Of a DNA stretch of 64,000 bases, positions 37,009 through 49,119 are shown one piece after another (position 1 is the first letter of the stretch; each line of letters starts with the position of its first letter). Both the position numbers and the translations under genes were made by a program. Origin of the DNA: Lachnospiraceae bacterium UBA1766 (GTDB taxonomy: Bacteria > Bacillota > Clostridia > Lachnospirales > Lachnospiraceae); NCBI GenBank assembly GCA_002314715.1, contig DCGY01000049.1, positions 17,939-81,938 on the forward strand, read 5' to 3'. The notes beneath the pieces were generated by a model that was not told the DNA's origin, ran no database searches, and saw only the letters and a list, made by a program, of their open reading frames with translations.

Positions 37009-39531
37009 TTACTCAATATACGTAATAAAACAATTTCCGTTCTCGGAAAACCATTTGGTGGAATCATTCATGCCTTTCTTGTACAGCTTACCGCTTGAAG
37101 GCTCAAAAAGGACTACATTCTGTTCATTAAAGCCTGTAATGACCACCGCATCACCATTGTTTAAGATGGCCAAAACCGGGATATCCTGGTTTACATAATA
37201 CAGTACGGCGTCCAGAGTACAGGTGTTTAAATCCAGTATTCTGGCGTCGGGCAACTGTCTCTCCAACACCTCGATAGCGCTCATTCCGCGCTCCAGCATT
37301 TCCGCACTGTTTCCAACAATTCCCTCAAATTTCAAAATGGTATCCAGACAGACACCAAGGCTTTCATCAATACCAACCTTTTGTTCCGGCTCCTTAATCG
37401 CCATAATCTGATTTTTAGACACCCTGGCACTCTTCACCCAAACCAGCTGACCCAGTTCGTTGATCACCGTTCCCGCATTGGTATAGGCGGCGGCCACCGC
37501 ATTGGATTCGTCGGTATAGATGCCACTTACTCCATAACCATTATACACATAATAGCGCTCTGCATCGCTTTCGCCGGCCAGGTTCACTGCCCTTCCGCCT
37601 TCCAAAAGCACCTCCTTGGGAGTCAGCAGCTGAAGGGTTTTGGTGTCGATATCTTTTCGCACCTGAATCTGCACATAGCGCTCATACACATCAATATCCG
37701 CAGCAACCACCAGATTTTTTCCAACCACTTCCTGTACAGAGCTTACGATATGGTCGTCAATGGCACTCTTATAGCTACCGGAATCATTTTTTTGCACGCG
37801 GGTAAGGGTAATCTGATTATCCTCCATCGTACATCCGGTCACATAATAGCCATCCTGCCGGTATTCTTTTAATATCTCTCCGTCTGCATTACAAATGCAA
37901 ATCTTATACATAGGGAAAGTTACATGGCCCAGATTTTCGATTTGAATATCCTCATCCTTTGCCACACCATAAATAATATCCTCTCCCATAAAGCCAAGAG
38001 GCTGCATGGACTCTCCGTAGCCACACCATACAGAAGTAATGTTGTCTGTGTTCAGATCCAATATTTTCAGTTCTCTGCAATGAATCATATCGGAACCGGT
38101 TTTCCAAACCACCATCTTTTGTCCATCGGATACATACAGACTGTCATCCCGAGTCAGCTCCACCAGCTCCTTTACCTCTCTGTCCTCCAGACAAATGAGA
38201 TACAGGTGATTTTCCAGGGATAAATACATATTTCCTTCCCGATTGACAAACAGCAGATTTTCCATTTGGCATTTCAGCACAGAGTATGGTTTATCATAGG
38301 GAATGTACGCAATTTCCTCCACCGTATTGTACGCAGGCTTAAAGTAATACACCGCAATTCCGGATTTTCCTTCATGTCGGCCGCGATTCATATATCCATA
38401 CACGGCGAAGTAAACATTGCCTCCCTCATCAATACTGAGAATGCGCACATCATGCTGATCGTACATGTCCCTCTTATCCGTGTTGGTTTCATTATAAAAG
38501 CCAAACAGCTCTGACAGCTTGTTGGTGGTCACATTATAACTGAACAGTCGATCTGCCACCTCGAAGGCAACTACATTTCCATCCCCACTCTCCATCATCT
38601 GAACATTGCTGTCTACGATTCCCAGCAAAATCTTGTCGTTGGCGCACATGTGCTCCACGTCCGGAATCTGGTCCATGGTTCTCTCATAATTCAAAAGATA
38701 GGTTCTGTCCTTCGTATATCGGATTCGGTAAAACTCTCGCACACGGTACAGGGTATCTGTATTTTCCCCCTCCACCGTCACCTGATAATCCATCCAAAAA
38801 GAGGCGGTTTGGCCGTTATTTTCTTTTAAGGTAATGGCTGGCTTGGCCACTTCCTTCACTGCCAAATCTCCCCAGGTAATCTGTTTAAAACTACTGTGGA
38901 TATTCACGTAATGAAAGGATTTATTGTCCTGCAATCTGGAATTACTCTCCAGATACTTGGTTAGTGCTTTCGCCTGATCCCGGTCATACAACCGCTCATG
39001 GAAATCTCGGATAAAGTCTAGTTTTTCCTTGGTATAGGACTTATCGCTCCATAATGCCCTGGTATAATAATGCACCTCTCCATCATCCAGCACCAGTACA
39101 ATGGCCAGCGAGTATTCCTTCTCTTTTTCCAAAAGATCCTTGAGAGAAAAAGTGCCGTAAATCTGATTGTACTCTCTGCTCCAGCCCGAAACCTCTGAAT
39201 CTTCAATCAGACGTTCTCCATCGATACTGCGCACTTCCACGCGAATCTGCGAAATGGCCCGACCAAAGCAGTCCACAATAAAGTTGGCGCTTCTTTCCTC
39301 GTCAAGCATGGTCACGGTATCTCTTTGGAAAGATACGTCCATTTCCGAGGTATAGCCATATAGGGTGTTGTATTTCACACCTTCATATTCCATTGTAACC
39401 ACGGGCAAAGTGGCCTGGGCCATTTCCATGGTCATATTTTCCCGGTCTTTATTCATTATTTTGCCCATAATCAGTACTGTCAGCACAAAGGCAAGAAAGA
39501 ATACCAGACCTTTCAAAATCATTTTTTTCAT
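37009..39531 (-). CDS. Membrane-anchored protein with a C39-like domain lacking the catalytic His
   Basis: An 840-residue protein I do not recognise as a whole. A signal anchor spans residues ~5-26 (ILKGLVFFLAFVLTVLIMGKIM). The long middle part, beta-rich with repeated short strands, looks like a propeller outside the membrane. The last ~120 residues resemble a C39-like Cys peptidase: a candidate Cys in GVCLDTILKFEG and a GDAVVITGFNEQNVVLFEPSSG segment, where active members have His in place of the Asp before AVVI. It is therefore probably not an active peptidase. Its ATG overlaps the methyltransferase stop by four bases (ATGA). Confidence 0.72.
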   Translation of the reverse strand: MKKMILKGLVFFLAFVLTVLIMGKIMNKDRENMTMEMAQATLPVVTMEYEGVKYNTLYGYTSEMDVSFQRDTVTMLDEERSANFIVDCFGRAISQIRVEVRSIDGERLIEDSEVSGWSREYNQIYGTFSLKDLLEKEKEYSLAIVLVLDDGEVHYYTRALWSDKSYTKEKLDFIRDFHERLYDRDQAKALTKYLESNSRLQDNKSFHYVNIHSSFKQITWGDLAVKEVAKPAITLKENNGQTASFWMDYQVTVEGENTDTLYRVREFYRIRYTKDRTYLLNYERTMDQIPDVEHMCANDKILLGIVDSNVQMMESGDGNVVAFEVADRLFSYNVTTNKLSELFGFYNETNTDKRDMYDQHDVRILSIDEGGNVYFAVYGYMNRGRHEGKSGIAVYYFKPAYNTVEEIAYIPYDKPYSVLKCQMENLLFVNREGNMYLSLENHLYLICLEDREVKELVELTRDDSLYVSDGQKMVVWKTGSDMIHCRELKILDLNTDNITSVWCGYGESMQPLGFMGEDIIYGVAKDEDIQIENLGHVTFPMYKICICNADGEILKEYRQDGYYVTGCTMEDNQITLTRVQKNDSGSYKSAIDDHIVSSVQEVVGKNLVVAADIDVYERYVQIQVRKDIDTKTLQLLTPKEVLLEGGRAVNLAGESDAERYYVYNGYGVSGIYTDESNAVAAAYTNAGTVINELGQLVWVKSARVSKNQIMAIKEPEQKVGIDESLGVCLDTILKFEGIVGNSAEMLERGMSAIEVLERQLPDARILDLNTCTLDAVLYYVNQDIPVLAILNNGDAVVITGFNEQNVVLFEPSSGKLYKKGMNDSTKWFSENGNCFITYIE

Positions 39532-40694
39532 GCATCAAATTCCTGTAATAATCTATCCAAGGTGGGATGGAGATTTAACATCTCCTCCAAGCTTGTAACA
39601 TCGTTCTTTTTCGGGCGTATGCCGGGTTCCTTCACCGCACGAATCAGGAGATTCTTGGGTGTATGCTCCATATCGATAAACTCCAGAATCTGGGTATGAT
39701 AGCCCCACTGCTCCAGTAAATTGGCACGAATGGCATCCGTCACCAAAGCTGAGAAGCGTTCCTTTAACAACCCATATTTTAAAATCGGTTTCAGCTCCTG
39801 ATTGGAAATCTGTCGATTCACCTCATGCTGGCAACAGGGCACCGCCAAAATCACGGAGGCTCCCCATTTGATTGCCTTATGCAAAGCATAATCGGTAGCG
39901 GTATCGCAGGCATGTAGGGTTACCACCATATCCACGCTATCCGCTCCTTCATAGGTACTGATATCTCCCGTCTCAAATTCCAACTGCTCATAACCCAGCT
40001 TTTGGGCCAAATCGTTGCAATGGTTTATCACATCTTCTTTTAAATCCAATCCGGTTACGCGAATATCTCTCTTTTGCTGTACATGCAGATAATAATACAT
40101 GGCAAAGGTCAAATAGGATTTCCCGCAGCCAAAATCAATGATTCGAATGGTTCTGTCCTTGGGAAGGTTGTCCAATACGTCCTCGATAAATTCCAAATAT
40201 CGATTAATCTGGCGAAATTTATCATATCGCGCCTTTACAATATGTCCATCCGGTGTCTGTACTCCCAGCCCGATGAGGAAATCCACCGGCTCCCCATCCT
40301 GAATAATATACTGTTTGGTTCGATTGTGGGAAAGGTCTCTGTTTTCCTCTGTCTTTTGTGCTTCCGACGGCTGCAATCTCTTGATTTTCAGGGTTTGCTT
40401 GCCCTTTTTCCCTACCAGCACCAAAACTTCCCTGGTGGGAAGCTTCGCCTCAAACTGCTTCATTAAATTCTCCAGGTATCCGTTAATCCGACCCGCCATT
40501 TCCTTGGCAGAAAAATTTTCATGATATACCTTGGTTCCCCGATAAGTGGTCTCCTGGAAAAATAATTCCTCCTTAATCAGCACGGGACGAATTTTGATTT
40601 TTTGAGCCACCTCCGGATTTCTGGAGTTGCTGATTACTATCTGATTCAGTTCTTTACAGAGGATTTCCTCTAATATTGTATCCCAATCGTTCAT
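39528..40694 (-). CDS. Class I SAM-dependent methyltransferase, GSTCD-like
   Basis: A 388-residue protein. The SAM-binding motif IIDFGCGKSYLTFAMYYYL sits near residue 185, followed by the acidic loop GLDLKED and the motif VVTLHACDTATDYAL, with VPCCQHEVN downstream. This layout is that of the Methyltransf_32 (GSTCD) group of methyltransferases, whose substrate is not established. The N-terminal ~130 residues do not match anything I know. The ribosome binding site AAGGG precedes the ATG. It lies between a small conserved-looking gene and the 840-residue protein, with tight spacing. Confidence 0.85.
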   Translation of the reverse strand: MNDWDTILEEILCKELNQIVISNSRNPEVAQKIKIRPVLIKEELFFQETTYRGTKVYHENFSAKEMAGRINGYLENLMKQFEAKLPTREVLVLVGKKGKQTLKIKRLQPSEAQKTEENRDLSHNRTKQYIIQDGEPVDFLIGLGVQTPDGHIVKARYDKFRQINRYLEFIEDVLDNLPKDRTIRIIDFGCGKSYLTFAMYYYLHVQQKRDIRVTGLDLKEDVINHCNDLAQKLGYEQLEFETGDISTYEGADSVDMVVTLHACDTATDYALHKAIKWGASVILAVPCCQHEVNRQISNQELKPILKYGLLKERFSALVTDAIRANLLEQWGYHTQILEFIDMEHTPKNLLIRAVKEPGIRPKKNDVTSLEEMLNLHPTLDRLLQEFDA

Positions 40695-40705
40695 CTGTTT
40701 CCCTT

Positions 40706-41131
40706 TTAATAATAAAAAAATTCTCGCTTGCCGTTATGGCGTCTTCTATATATTTCATTACATACAAGCACCTGAATCATCATCTTTTTATCCTCCCGCT
40801 GTGTTACGGGACAGGTGGCCTGCTGTTCCTTTTGTTCTTCTTTTAAAAGCATATCTGTAATGGTAGATGCCAGTGTTTCCAGTCCCAAACGGTCCGGATA
40901 TTCATCATATATCATGGCACCTTCATAGTCCATATGGTCAATAATACTCGCAATACGTTGCTGATACTCCTTCACCTTGGAAGGGAAGGTCTGTTGAAAA
41001 TAATCAAAATCCTTCATAGCCTTCTTCTCGGTTCCTGTCCCAATATACTCGGGGTGCAGCATAAAGAAGGGAAGGGGATTTGTCTTCTGAAAATCCATAC
41101 GCAGTGCCTCATAGTTATTTTTTAATAACAT
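40706..41131 (-). CDS. Conserved-looking protein of unknown function
   Basis: 141 residues, or 130 if translation begins at the internal ATG of MDFQKTNPLPFF (41098), which has GAGG eight bases upstream; the longer start has no clear site. The sequence is soluble and charged, with no motif I recognise (FFMLHPEYIGTGTEKKAMKD; EYPDRLGLETLASTI). It sits 33 bases after atpC and 11 before the methyltransferase, so it is probably co-transcribed with both. Confidence 0.7.
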   Translation of the reverse strand: MLLKNNYEALRMDFQKTNPLPFFMLHPEYIGTGTEKKAMKDFDYFQQTFPSKVKEYQQRIASIIDHMDYEGAMIYDEYPDRLGLETLASTITDMLLKEEQKEQQATCPVTQREDKKMMIQVLVCNEIYRRRHNGKREFFYY

Positions 41132-41164
41132 ATGCGCACTGCGTATGTACTGTTACATTATGAA

Positions 41165-41569
41165 TTATCTTAATACCTGAATACGTGCCATTGCTCTCTG
41201 CAAAGCGGTTTCCGCTCTGGCAAGGTCTGTTTCCTCGTGCTTACTTTGGATTCTTTCCTGTGCACGCTCTAAAGCCGCCTCAGCACGATGTTCGTCAATT
41301 TCTTCGGGCCACTCGATAATCTCCGCAAGGATCGTAATACTATCCGGTAAGATTTCGGCGAAGCCTGCATGAAGGGCTGCTATTTTCTCGCCTTCCTCTT
41401 CGGTAATTGTAAGAATACCCGGTTTTACAATTACGGTCATAGGAATGTGTCTGGCAAGAACACCTATTTCGCCCTCTGTGGTATTAAACTCCACCATTTG
41501 AACCTGTCCTTCATAAAACACTCGCTCCGGAGTGATGATACGCAGGCTAAAATTTTGTCCTTCTGCCAT
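41165..41569 (-). CDS. atpC: F-type ATP synthase subunit epsilon
   Basis: 134 residues from MAEGQNFSLRIITPER; this ATG has AGGAAGGA seven bases upstream, whereas the TTG two codons earlier would be too close. The N-terminal beta sandwich (FYEGQVQMVEFNTTEGEIGVLARHIP) and the C-terminal helical pair (AEAALERAQERIQ) are typical. The subunit connects the rotor stalk and inhibits ATP hydrolysis. It is the last of the structural atp genes. Confidence 0.95.
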   Translation of the reverse strand: MAEGQNFSLRIITPERVFYEGQVQMVEFNTTEGEIGVLARHIPMTVIVKPGILTITEEEGEKIAALHAGFAEILPDSITILAEIIEWPEEIDEHRAEAALERAQERIQSKHEETDLARAETALQRAMARIQVLR

Positions 41570-41589
41570 AGTCAAGTCCTTCCTATTCT

Positions 41590-43023
<1,434 letters not shown>

Positions 43024-43042
43024 CTATCCGGCAGGGCTTTGG

Positions 43043-43906
43043 CTATCCGATAGCCTCTGCGCCTGCGATAATTTCTGTCAATTCCTGTGTAATGGATCCC
43101 TGACGGGCTCTGTTATACATCAGTGACAGATTTCCAATCATTTCTTCCGCATTGTTGGTAGCATTATCCATGGCCTGCATACGGGCACCGTTTTCACTGG
43201 CAACCGCATCTACCATAGCACCGTAGATCAGGCTGGAAATGTACTTGGGAATAATCATGTCCAATGCTTCCACGTCTTCCGGCTCAAAGTTCATCAGGGT
43301 ATTATCCTCTGCATCCTCTTTCACCTGCTCCGCATCATACTCTACCGGCAATAATTTCAGCAGGGTAGGTACGTGGCTGACTGTGTTTTTGAAAGCTGTG
43401 TAGGCAAGATAAATCTCGCCGATTTCTCCCTCCTCAAAGCGCTTCAAAAGTCTCTGAGTTAAAAGCATTGCATCTGCATAAGTGGGATCTTCGATTACTT
43501 CCGGCAAAACCTCTTTGATATCGTATCCGTATCTTTGAAGAATTTCCCGTCCTTTATTTCCGATGGCATATACCGAAATGTCTTCCTTGTTCCAGTTTTC
43601 GTTTCTGGTAACAAGCTTGGTGACGTTGGTATTATAACCGCCGGCAAGTCCACGATTGGAAGTAATGACGATAACCGCCTTCTTGGTGCACTCTCCGGGA
43701 GTGAGATATTTATGCTCTACATGGCCGACTCTGGACAAGATGCTGTTTACGGTCTCAAACATACAGTTAAAGTATGCTTTGGAACGTTCTGCGCCTGCTC
43801 TGGCACGCTGCAGCTTAACGGTGGAAACAAGCTTCATCGCCTTGGTAATCTGCTGTGTGCTCTGGATACTTCCTTTGCGGCGCTTTATATCACGCATTGA
43901 TGCCAT
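43043..43906 (-). CDS. atpG: F-type ATP synthase subunit gamma
   Basis: A 287-residue rotor shaft protein. The N-terminal coiled-coil (MRDIKRRKGSIQSTQQITKAMKLVSTVK), the internal SNRGLAGGYNTNV and the C-terminal helix (RMQAMDNATNNAEEMIGNLSLMYNRARQ) are characteristic. It follows atpA after 17 bases. Confidence 0.97.
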   Translation of the reverse strand: MASMRDIKRRKGSIQSTQQITKAMKLVSTVKLQRARAGAERSKAYFNCMFETVNSILSRVGHVEHKYLTPGECTKKAVIVITSNRGLAGGYNTNVTKLVTRNENWNKEDISVYAIGNKGREILQRYGYDIKEVLPEVIEDPTYADAMLLTQRLLKRFEEGEIGEIYLAYTAFKNTVSHVPTLLKLLPVEYDAEQVKEDAEDNTLMNFEPEDVEALDMIIPKYISSLIYGAMVDAVASENGARMQAMDNATNNAEEMIGNLSLMYNRARQGSITQELTEIIAGAEAIG

Positions 43907-43923
43907 ATAAAACGACCCCTTTC

Positions 43924-45456
<1,533 letters not shown>

Positions 45457-46011
45457 TTAACCCAACTGGATTTGTAATAACTGCTTTTTTAATTCGCCAA
45501 GCTTTGTCGAAATACTGCTGTCTACCACACGGTCACCGATACGAATCACCATACCGCCCAGAAGGGAAGCATCCACCTCGTAATGAGGTTCCAGTGTTTC
45601 GTACTTGGTGGTGGCAAGAATTCTTGCCTCTATCTCTGCACGTTTCTTTGCATCGATTTCTACCGCTGTGGTAATAAAAGCCACACCGATTTTTGCATGT
45701 TCCTTCATCTTTGCGATAAAGTATTCTATGATTTCGGGAAGCTCCTTATAGCGCTCTTTCGAAACAATCACTTCTAAAAAACCTAATAACTCGTCACATA
45801 CACGGCTCTTAAAAACCTGCTGCAAGATTTCGAGTTTTTCCTGCTTCGGAATACCGGGATGCTCCATCAGTTTATCAAACTGAGGATTCTCCTTTAAAAT
45901 GTCGGAAATACCCACGACTTCATCGAAGAGAACTTTTCCCTTACCGGCTTCGTCCTGCATTGCTATTTCATAGAGAGCCTCACCATAGGTTTTTGAAACT
46001 AACTTAGCCAT
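45457..46011 (-). CDS. atpH: F-type ATP synthase subunit delta
   Basis: A 184-residue stator protein joining the b subunits to the top of F1. The N-terminal helical bundle (VSKTYGEALYEIAMQD) and the C-terminal motif GGMVIRIGDRVVDSSISTKLGELKK are typical. Its start overlaps the end of atpF by 13 bases. Confidence 0.95.
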   Translation of the reverse strand: MAKLVSKTYGEALYEIAMQDEAGKGKVLFDEVVGISDILKENPQFDKLMEHPGIPKQEKLEILQQVFKSRVCDELLGFLEVIVSKERYKELPEIIEYFIAKMKEHAKIGVAFITTAVEIDAKKRAEIEARILATTKYETLEPHYEVDASLLGGMVIRIGDRVVDSSISTKLGELKKQLLQIQLG

Positions 46012-46541
46012 GTGTCATCACCCATTTCCTTTAGCGTCTCATCAATCAGTTTTTCCTGTACGGAAGTATCAATGGAAGCGGATACTACCTTGCCTGCCAT
46101 TACGGAAGCGACGTTAATGATTTCCTTCTTCACTTCGTCGGAAACCTTCTGCTTTTCAAGTTCGGCTTCCACTTTTGCTCTTTCGAGAATGCGGTTTGCC
46201 TCTTCTTTTGCGGCAGCGATAATCTTTCCTTCGTTTTCAAGACCTCTTCTTCTGGCCTCGCTGAGGATTTCTTCTGCTTCCTTGTCTGCGACGCGAAGCT
46301 TCTCTTCATACTTGCTCTTTAACTCCTCCGCCTGCTCCATGCTGGTCTTGGCATCGGTAAGCTCTGTCTGAATCTTCTGCTTACGGTCGTTCAACAACTT
46401 TCTGACGGGATTGAACAGGAAATAACTCATGATAGCAAACAGGGCAAATACTGCGATAATGGTCAGTGTAGAATCGGCAAACAGCTGCCAGTCTATACCA
46501 AACATTCTATCGTAGGTTTCACCTGCTGTTAATAGAATCAT
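45999..46541 (-). CDS. atpF: F-type ATP synthase subunit b
   Basis: A 180-residue peripheral stalk protein with one membrane segment (FADSTLTIIAVFALFAIMSYFLF, near residues 20-43) and a long charged helix (KQKIQTELTDAKTSMEQAEEL onward) that forms the coiled coil to F1. It follows atpE after 13 bases and overlaps atpH. Confidence 0.95.
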   Translation of the reverse strand: MILLTAGETYDRMFGIDWQLFADSTLTIIAVFALFAIMSYFLFNPVRKLLNDRKQKIQTELTDAKTSMEQAEELKSKYEEKLRVADKEAEEILSEARRRGLENEGKIIAAAKEEANRILERAKVEAELEKQKVSDEVKKEIINVASVMAGKVVSASIDTSVQEKLIDETLKEMGDDTWLS

Positions 46542-46554
46542 GCTGTTCTCCTTT

Positions 46555-46812
<258 letters not shown>

Positions 46813-46850
46813 CTATTCCTCCTAAAATGATATTGTTTTTTTATATCCTC

Positions 46851-47579
46851 TTATGCTTCGTCTCCAATGGCACCGGAAACAAATGTCATTGTCAGCATAC
46901 AGAATACGTAAGTTTGAATTACTCCGGAGAACAAATCGAAGTAAACATGAAGTGCTGCCGGCCAAATCAATGCAATCCACTTCAAGATACCGTAAACCAA
47001 AGTCATCATAATTGTTCCGGACAAAACGTTCGCAAACAAACGAAGTGACAATGATACGGGAACCGCCAATTCACTGATGATATTGATGGGCAACCAGAGC
47101 GGCAACCATGGCGGAAGCGGAGAACACATGCTTGTCCAAATATCTTTTGGCTTCTGATACTTAATCTGATTGTAATGAATCAGGATAAAGGTCAGCACAC
47201 CCAGCGGAAATGTTACACCATAATCGGCTGTAGGTGGACGAAGACCCAAAAGACCGGAAATGTTGCTCACCAGGATAAAGATAAAAATCGTACTGATATA
47301 GTTGCGATACTTGACCGCACTCTTTCCCATGCTGCCCTCAACGATACCATCCAGCTTCTCGACAATCAGCTCCACAATGTTCTGGAAGGTTCCGGGAACT
47401 TCCGCTCCCTTTTTGATCACCTGTCCGGCCGCAATGGAGAAACCGATAAGGATGAGCATAACCAGAAGTAAACATACATGTGTCGTTGTTATCCAAGCCT
47501 CATGTCCCAGAAAGTTATACTTAAAAAGACCATGAACCATTACATCAATGTCGTTGGATAACAATATTCCTTGCATCAT
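46851..47579 (-). CDS. atpB: F-type ATP synthase subunit a
   Basis: A 242-residue membrane protein forming the ion half-channels beside the c ring. The essential Arg lies in SLSLRLFANVLSG; the preceding PINIISELAVPVSL motif is typical. Several membrane segments are clear. Its ATG overlaps the stop of the preceding AtpI-like gene by four bases and has a GGGAGG ribosome binding site. Confidence 0.96.
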   Translation of the reverse strand: MMQGILLSNDIDVMVHGLFKYNFLGHEAWITTTHVCLLLVMLILIGFSIAAGQVIKKGAEVPGTFQNIVELIVEKLDGIVEGSMGKSAVKYRNYISTIFIFILVSNISGLLGLRPPTADYGVTFPLGVLTFILIHYNQIKYQKPKDIWTSMCSPLPPWLPLWLPINIISELAVPVSLSLRLFANVLSGTIMMTLVYGILKWIALIWPAALHVYFDLFSGVIQTYVFCMLTMTFVSGAIGDEA

Positions 47580-48052
47580 GCTTTCACCTCCCTTTCGTTA
47601 TTTTCTTCGTCCTCCAAGAGTGGCTCCGGAATGGGATCCTCCTGATGGAAGGCTTTATTGCATAATTTATGAGTAATCGGCTGAAGAAAAGCCGCACCCT
47701 TCAAACTCATGTAGCCCAAAAATACAATGAGCGGATTCATGACTTTCGTCACACAAATCACCGCCATAAAGGCTACCAGAATAAAATAGCGGACCAGATA
47801 TCCCGCAATCGCCTGTTTCTGCGCATAGGCCTCACTGACTCCCAGCGATCTGTCCAGCACATGATACATGTGATTGACCGCCGCTACCGCCAAAAGGATA
47901 CCAAACCAAAGGCTCTTGGTATAAAACCAGATTTGCTTGGAAAAAACCAAACCGATCACCTGGCAAACGACTCCGAAGGCAAGCATTCCCAGAATCATCT
48001 CCAGCAGGATTCTATTGCAGTTTTTTAGTTTCTCCAACACTTTCCCGGACAT
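47576..48052 (-). CDS. ATP synthase subunit I-like membrane protein
   Basis: A 158-residue protein with four hydrophobic segments (ILLEMILGMLAFGVVCQVIG and following), in the place of AtpI at the head of atp operons. Members help assemble the c ring. The ATG at 48052 lies directly against an AAAGG site; a GTG at 48040 has better spacing and may be the real start. It overlaps the upstream gene by about 30-40 bases and atpB by four. Confidence 0.75.
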   Translation of the reverse strand: MSGKVLEKLKNCNRILLEMILGMLAFGVVCQVIGLVFSKQIWFYTKSLWFGILLAVAAVNHMYHVLDRSLGVSEAYAQKQAIAGYLVRYFILVAFMAVICVTKVMNPLIVFLGYMSLKGAAFLQPITHKLCNKAFHQEDPIPEPLLEDEENNEREVKA

Positions 48053-48338
48053 CCTTTCTCTGTGTATCGTCTGTCGCTTCGTCGTTTTTTTCAGAAAGAC
48101 CGGCTCTTTTGTCCGAACTCTTCAAAAGCGGCTTCACCATACGGCAAACATTCTGCCACCCGGCTATTGCTCCCAAAAAGAAGAAAACCACCATAATCCA
48201 GGAGGTGTGAAGCTTCCGATCCAGAAACCAGCCAAAGGCCGACATCATCAGTGTAGGGACAATCATATTGATGCCAAACTGGGTAATCAGAAACAGGGAA
48301 CGATATACATTTTTATCATAAGAATTTTTTCGTTTCAC
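48012..48338 (-). CDS. AtpZ/AtpI-family ATP synthase accessory protein
   Basis: A 108-residue protein starting with GTG, with AGGAG ten bases upstream. Two membrane segments (SLFLITQFGINMIVPTLMMSAFGWFLD and WIMVVFFFLGAIAGWQNV) match the AtpZ/AtpI family; the last ~35 residues are charged and probably cytosolic. AtpZ-type proteins have been linked to Ca2+/Mg2+ handling or c-ring assembly. It is the first gene of the atp operon. Confidence 0.8.
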   Translation of the reverse strand: MKRKNSYDKNVYRSLFLITQFGINMIVPTLMMSAFGWFLDRKLHTSWIMVVFFFLGAIAGWQNVCRMVKPLLKSSDKRAGLSEKNDEATDDTQRKDVRESVGETKKLQ

Positions 48339-48393
48339 CTGTCCGTCACTCCTACTTTGCCCCTTTGGGCATAGACACCCAACATTAAATTTA

Positions 48394-48447
48394 AGTATAC
48401 CTATTTTTTGCCAAATTGTCTATAAAAAACTTATTAAATCTCGTCAA
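48394..48447 (-). promoter_or_regulatory. Tandem promoters of the ATP synthase operon
   Basis: Two overlapping promoters on the minus strand. The upstream one has -35 TTGACG (48442-48447), 17 bases, -10 TATAGA (48419-48424). The downstream one has -35 TAGACA (48417-48422), 17 bases, -10 TATACT (48394-48399). The -10 of the first overlaps the -35 of the second, so the two cannot be used at the same moment. Confidence 0.6.
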
Positions 48448-48486
48448 CTTTTTCTCCAAAAAATAACGTTTTTCGGCAGGAAGCAT

Positions 48487-48515
48487 TTGACGAATCGCCC
48501 GGAAAGGTCTACTAT
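48487..48515 (+). promoter_or_regulatory. Promoter of the DUF402 gene
   Basis: -35 TTGACG (48487-48492), 17 bases, -10 TACTAT (48510-48515), 34 bases before the ATG. It is divergent from the atp promoters. Confidence 0.6.
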
Positions 48516-48549
48516 GAATACAATACTATTCCACGAAAGAAGGTAGCCT

Positions 48550-49023
48550 ATGAAACCACTTCAGATCTATCGCAAACGACTGATTCCCCAGGAATGCATT
48601 TTGCTGAAAGGAGACGAAATCGTCCGGCAAGATGACGAGGTGATTGTCACAAAATGGAACACTCTGAAACCCGGTAAGGACTTTACTCATGGTTGCTCCT
48701 GCTACTACCTAAAGCTTGGCATAAAGGTCAGCAAGTTCTACCGGGCTGACAATTCCCTGCTGTACTGGTATTGTGACATCGTGGATTTTGATTTTAACGA
48801 GGAAGAAAACTCCGTCACCGTTACCGATTTACTGGCAGATGTGGTGATATATCCGGACGGCAATTACCGGGTTGTGGATTTACCCGAGCTGGCAGAAGCC
48901 TACGAAAAGCAGCTCATCACCGCTTCCCAGATGACCGCCTGTCTTCGCAGAGTAGACAACCTGCTTTTCACCATCTACCGGAATGAATTTGACAAGCTGC
49001 AAAGTCCCTTGGCTGAATTATAA
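48550..49023 (+). CDS. DUF402 domain protein
   Basis: A 157-residue cytosolic protein. The core WYCDIVDFDFNEEENSVTVTDLLADVVIYPDGNYRVVDLPEL matches the DUF402 (FomD/Ntdp-like) fold with its cluster of Asp residues that bind a metal ion; characterised members hydrolyse nucleoside diphosphates or triphosphates, or CMP esters. Which substrate applies here cannot be told. The ribosome binding site GAAGG lies six bases from the ATG. It is a single-gene unit with its own promoter and terminator. Confidence 0.88.
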   Translation: MKPLQIYRKRLIPQECILLKGDEIVRQDDEVIVTKWNTLKPGKDFTHGCSCYYLKLGIKVSKFYRADNSLLYWYCDIVDFDFNEEENSVTVTDLLADVVIYPDGNYRVVDLPELAEAYEKQLITASQMTACLRRVDNLLFTIYRNEFDKLQSPLAEL

Positions 49024-49036
49024 AAAGTATTTCGCA

Positions 49037-49104
49037 AAAACAGGGGTACAAGGAAAATGGCTCTTATTCCAAAGTCATTTTCCTTGTACCCCTGTTTTAT
49101 TTTC
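49037..49104. terminator. Long perfect bidirectional terminator
   Basis: A 23-bp perfect stem: 49037-49059 pairs with 49076-49098 around a 16-base loop; the core is CAGGGGTACAAGG. T-rich ends occur on both strands. It ends the DUF402 gene on one side and the SleB-like gene on the other. Confidence 0.9.
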
Positions 49105-49119
49105 CTATCCGTAATCACG

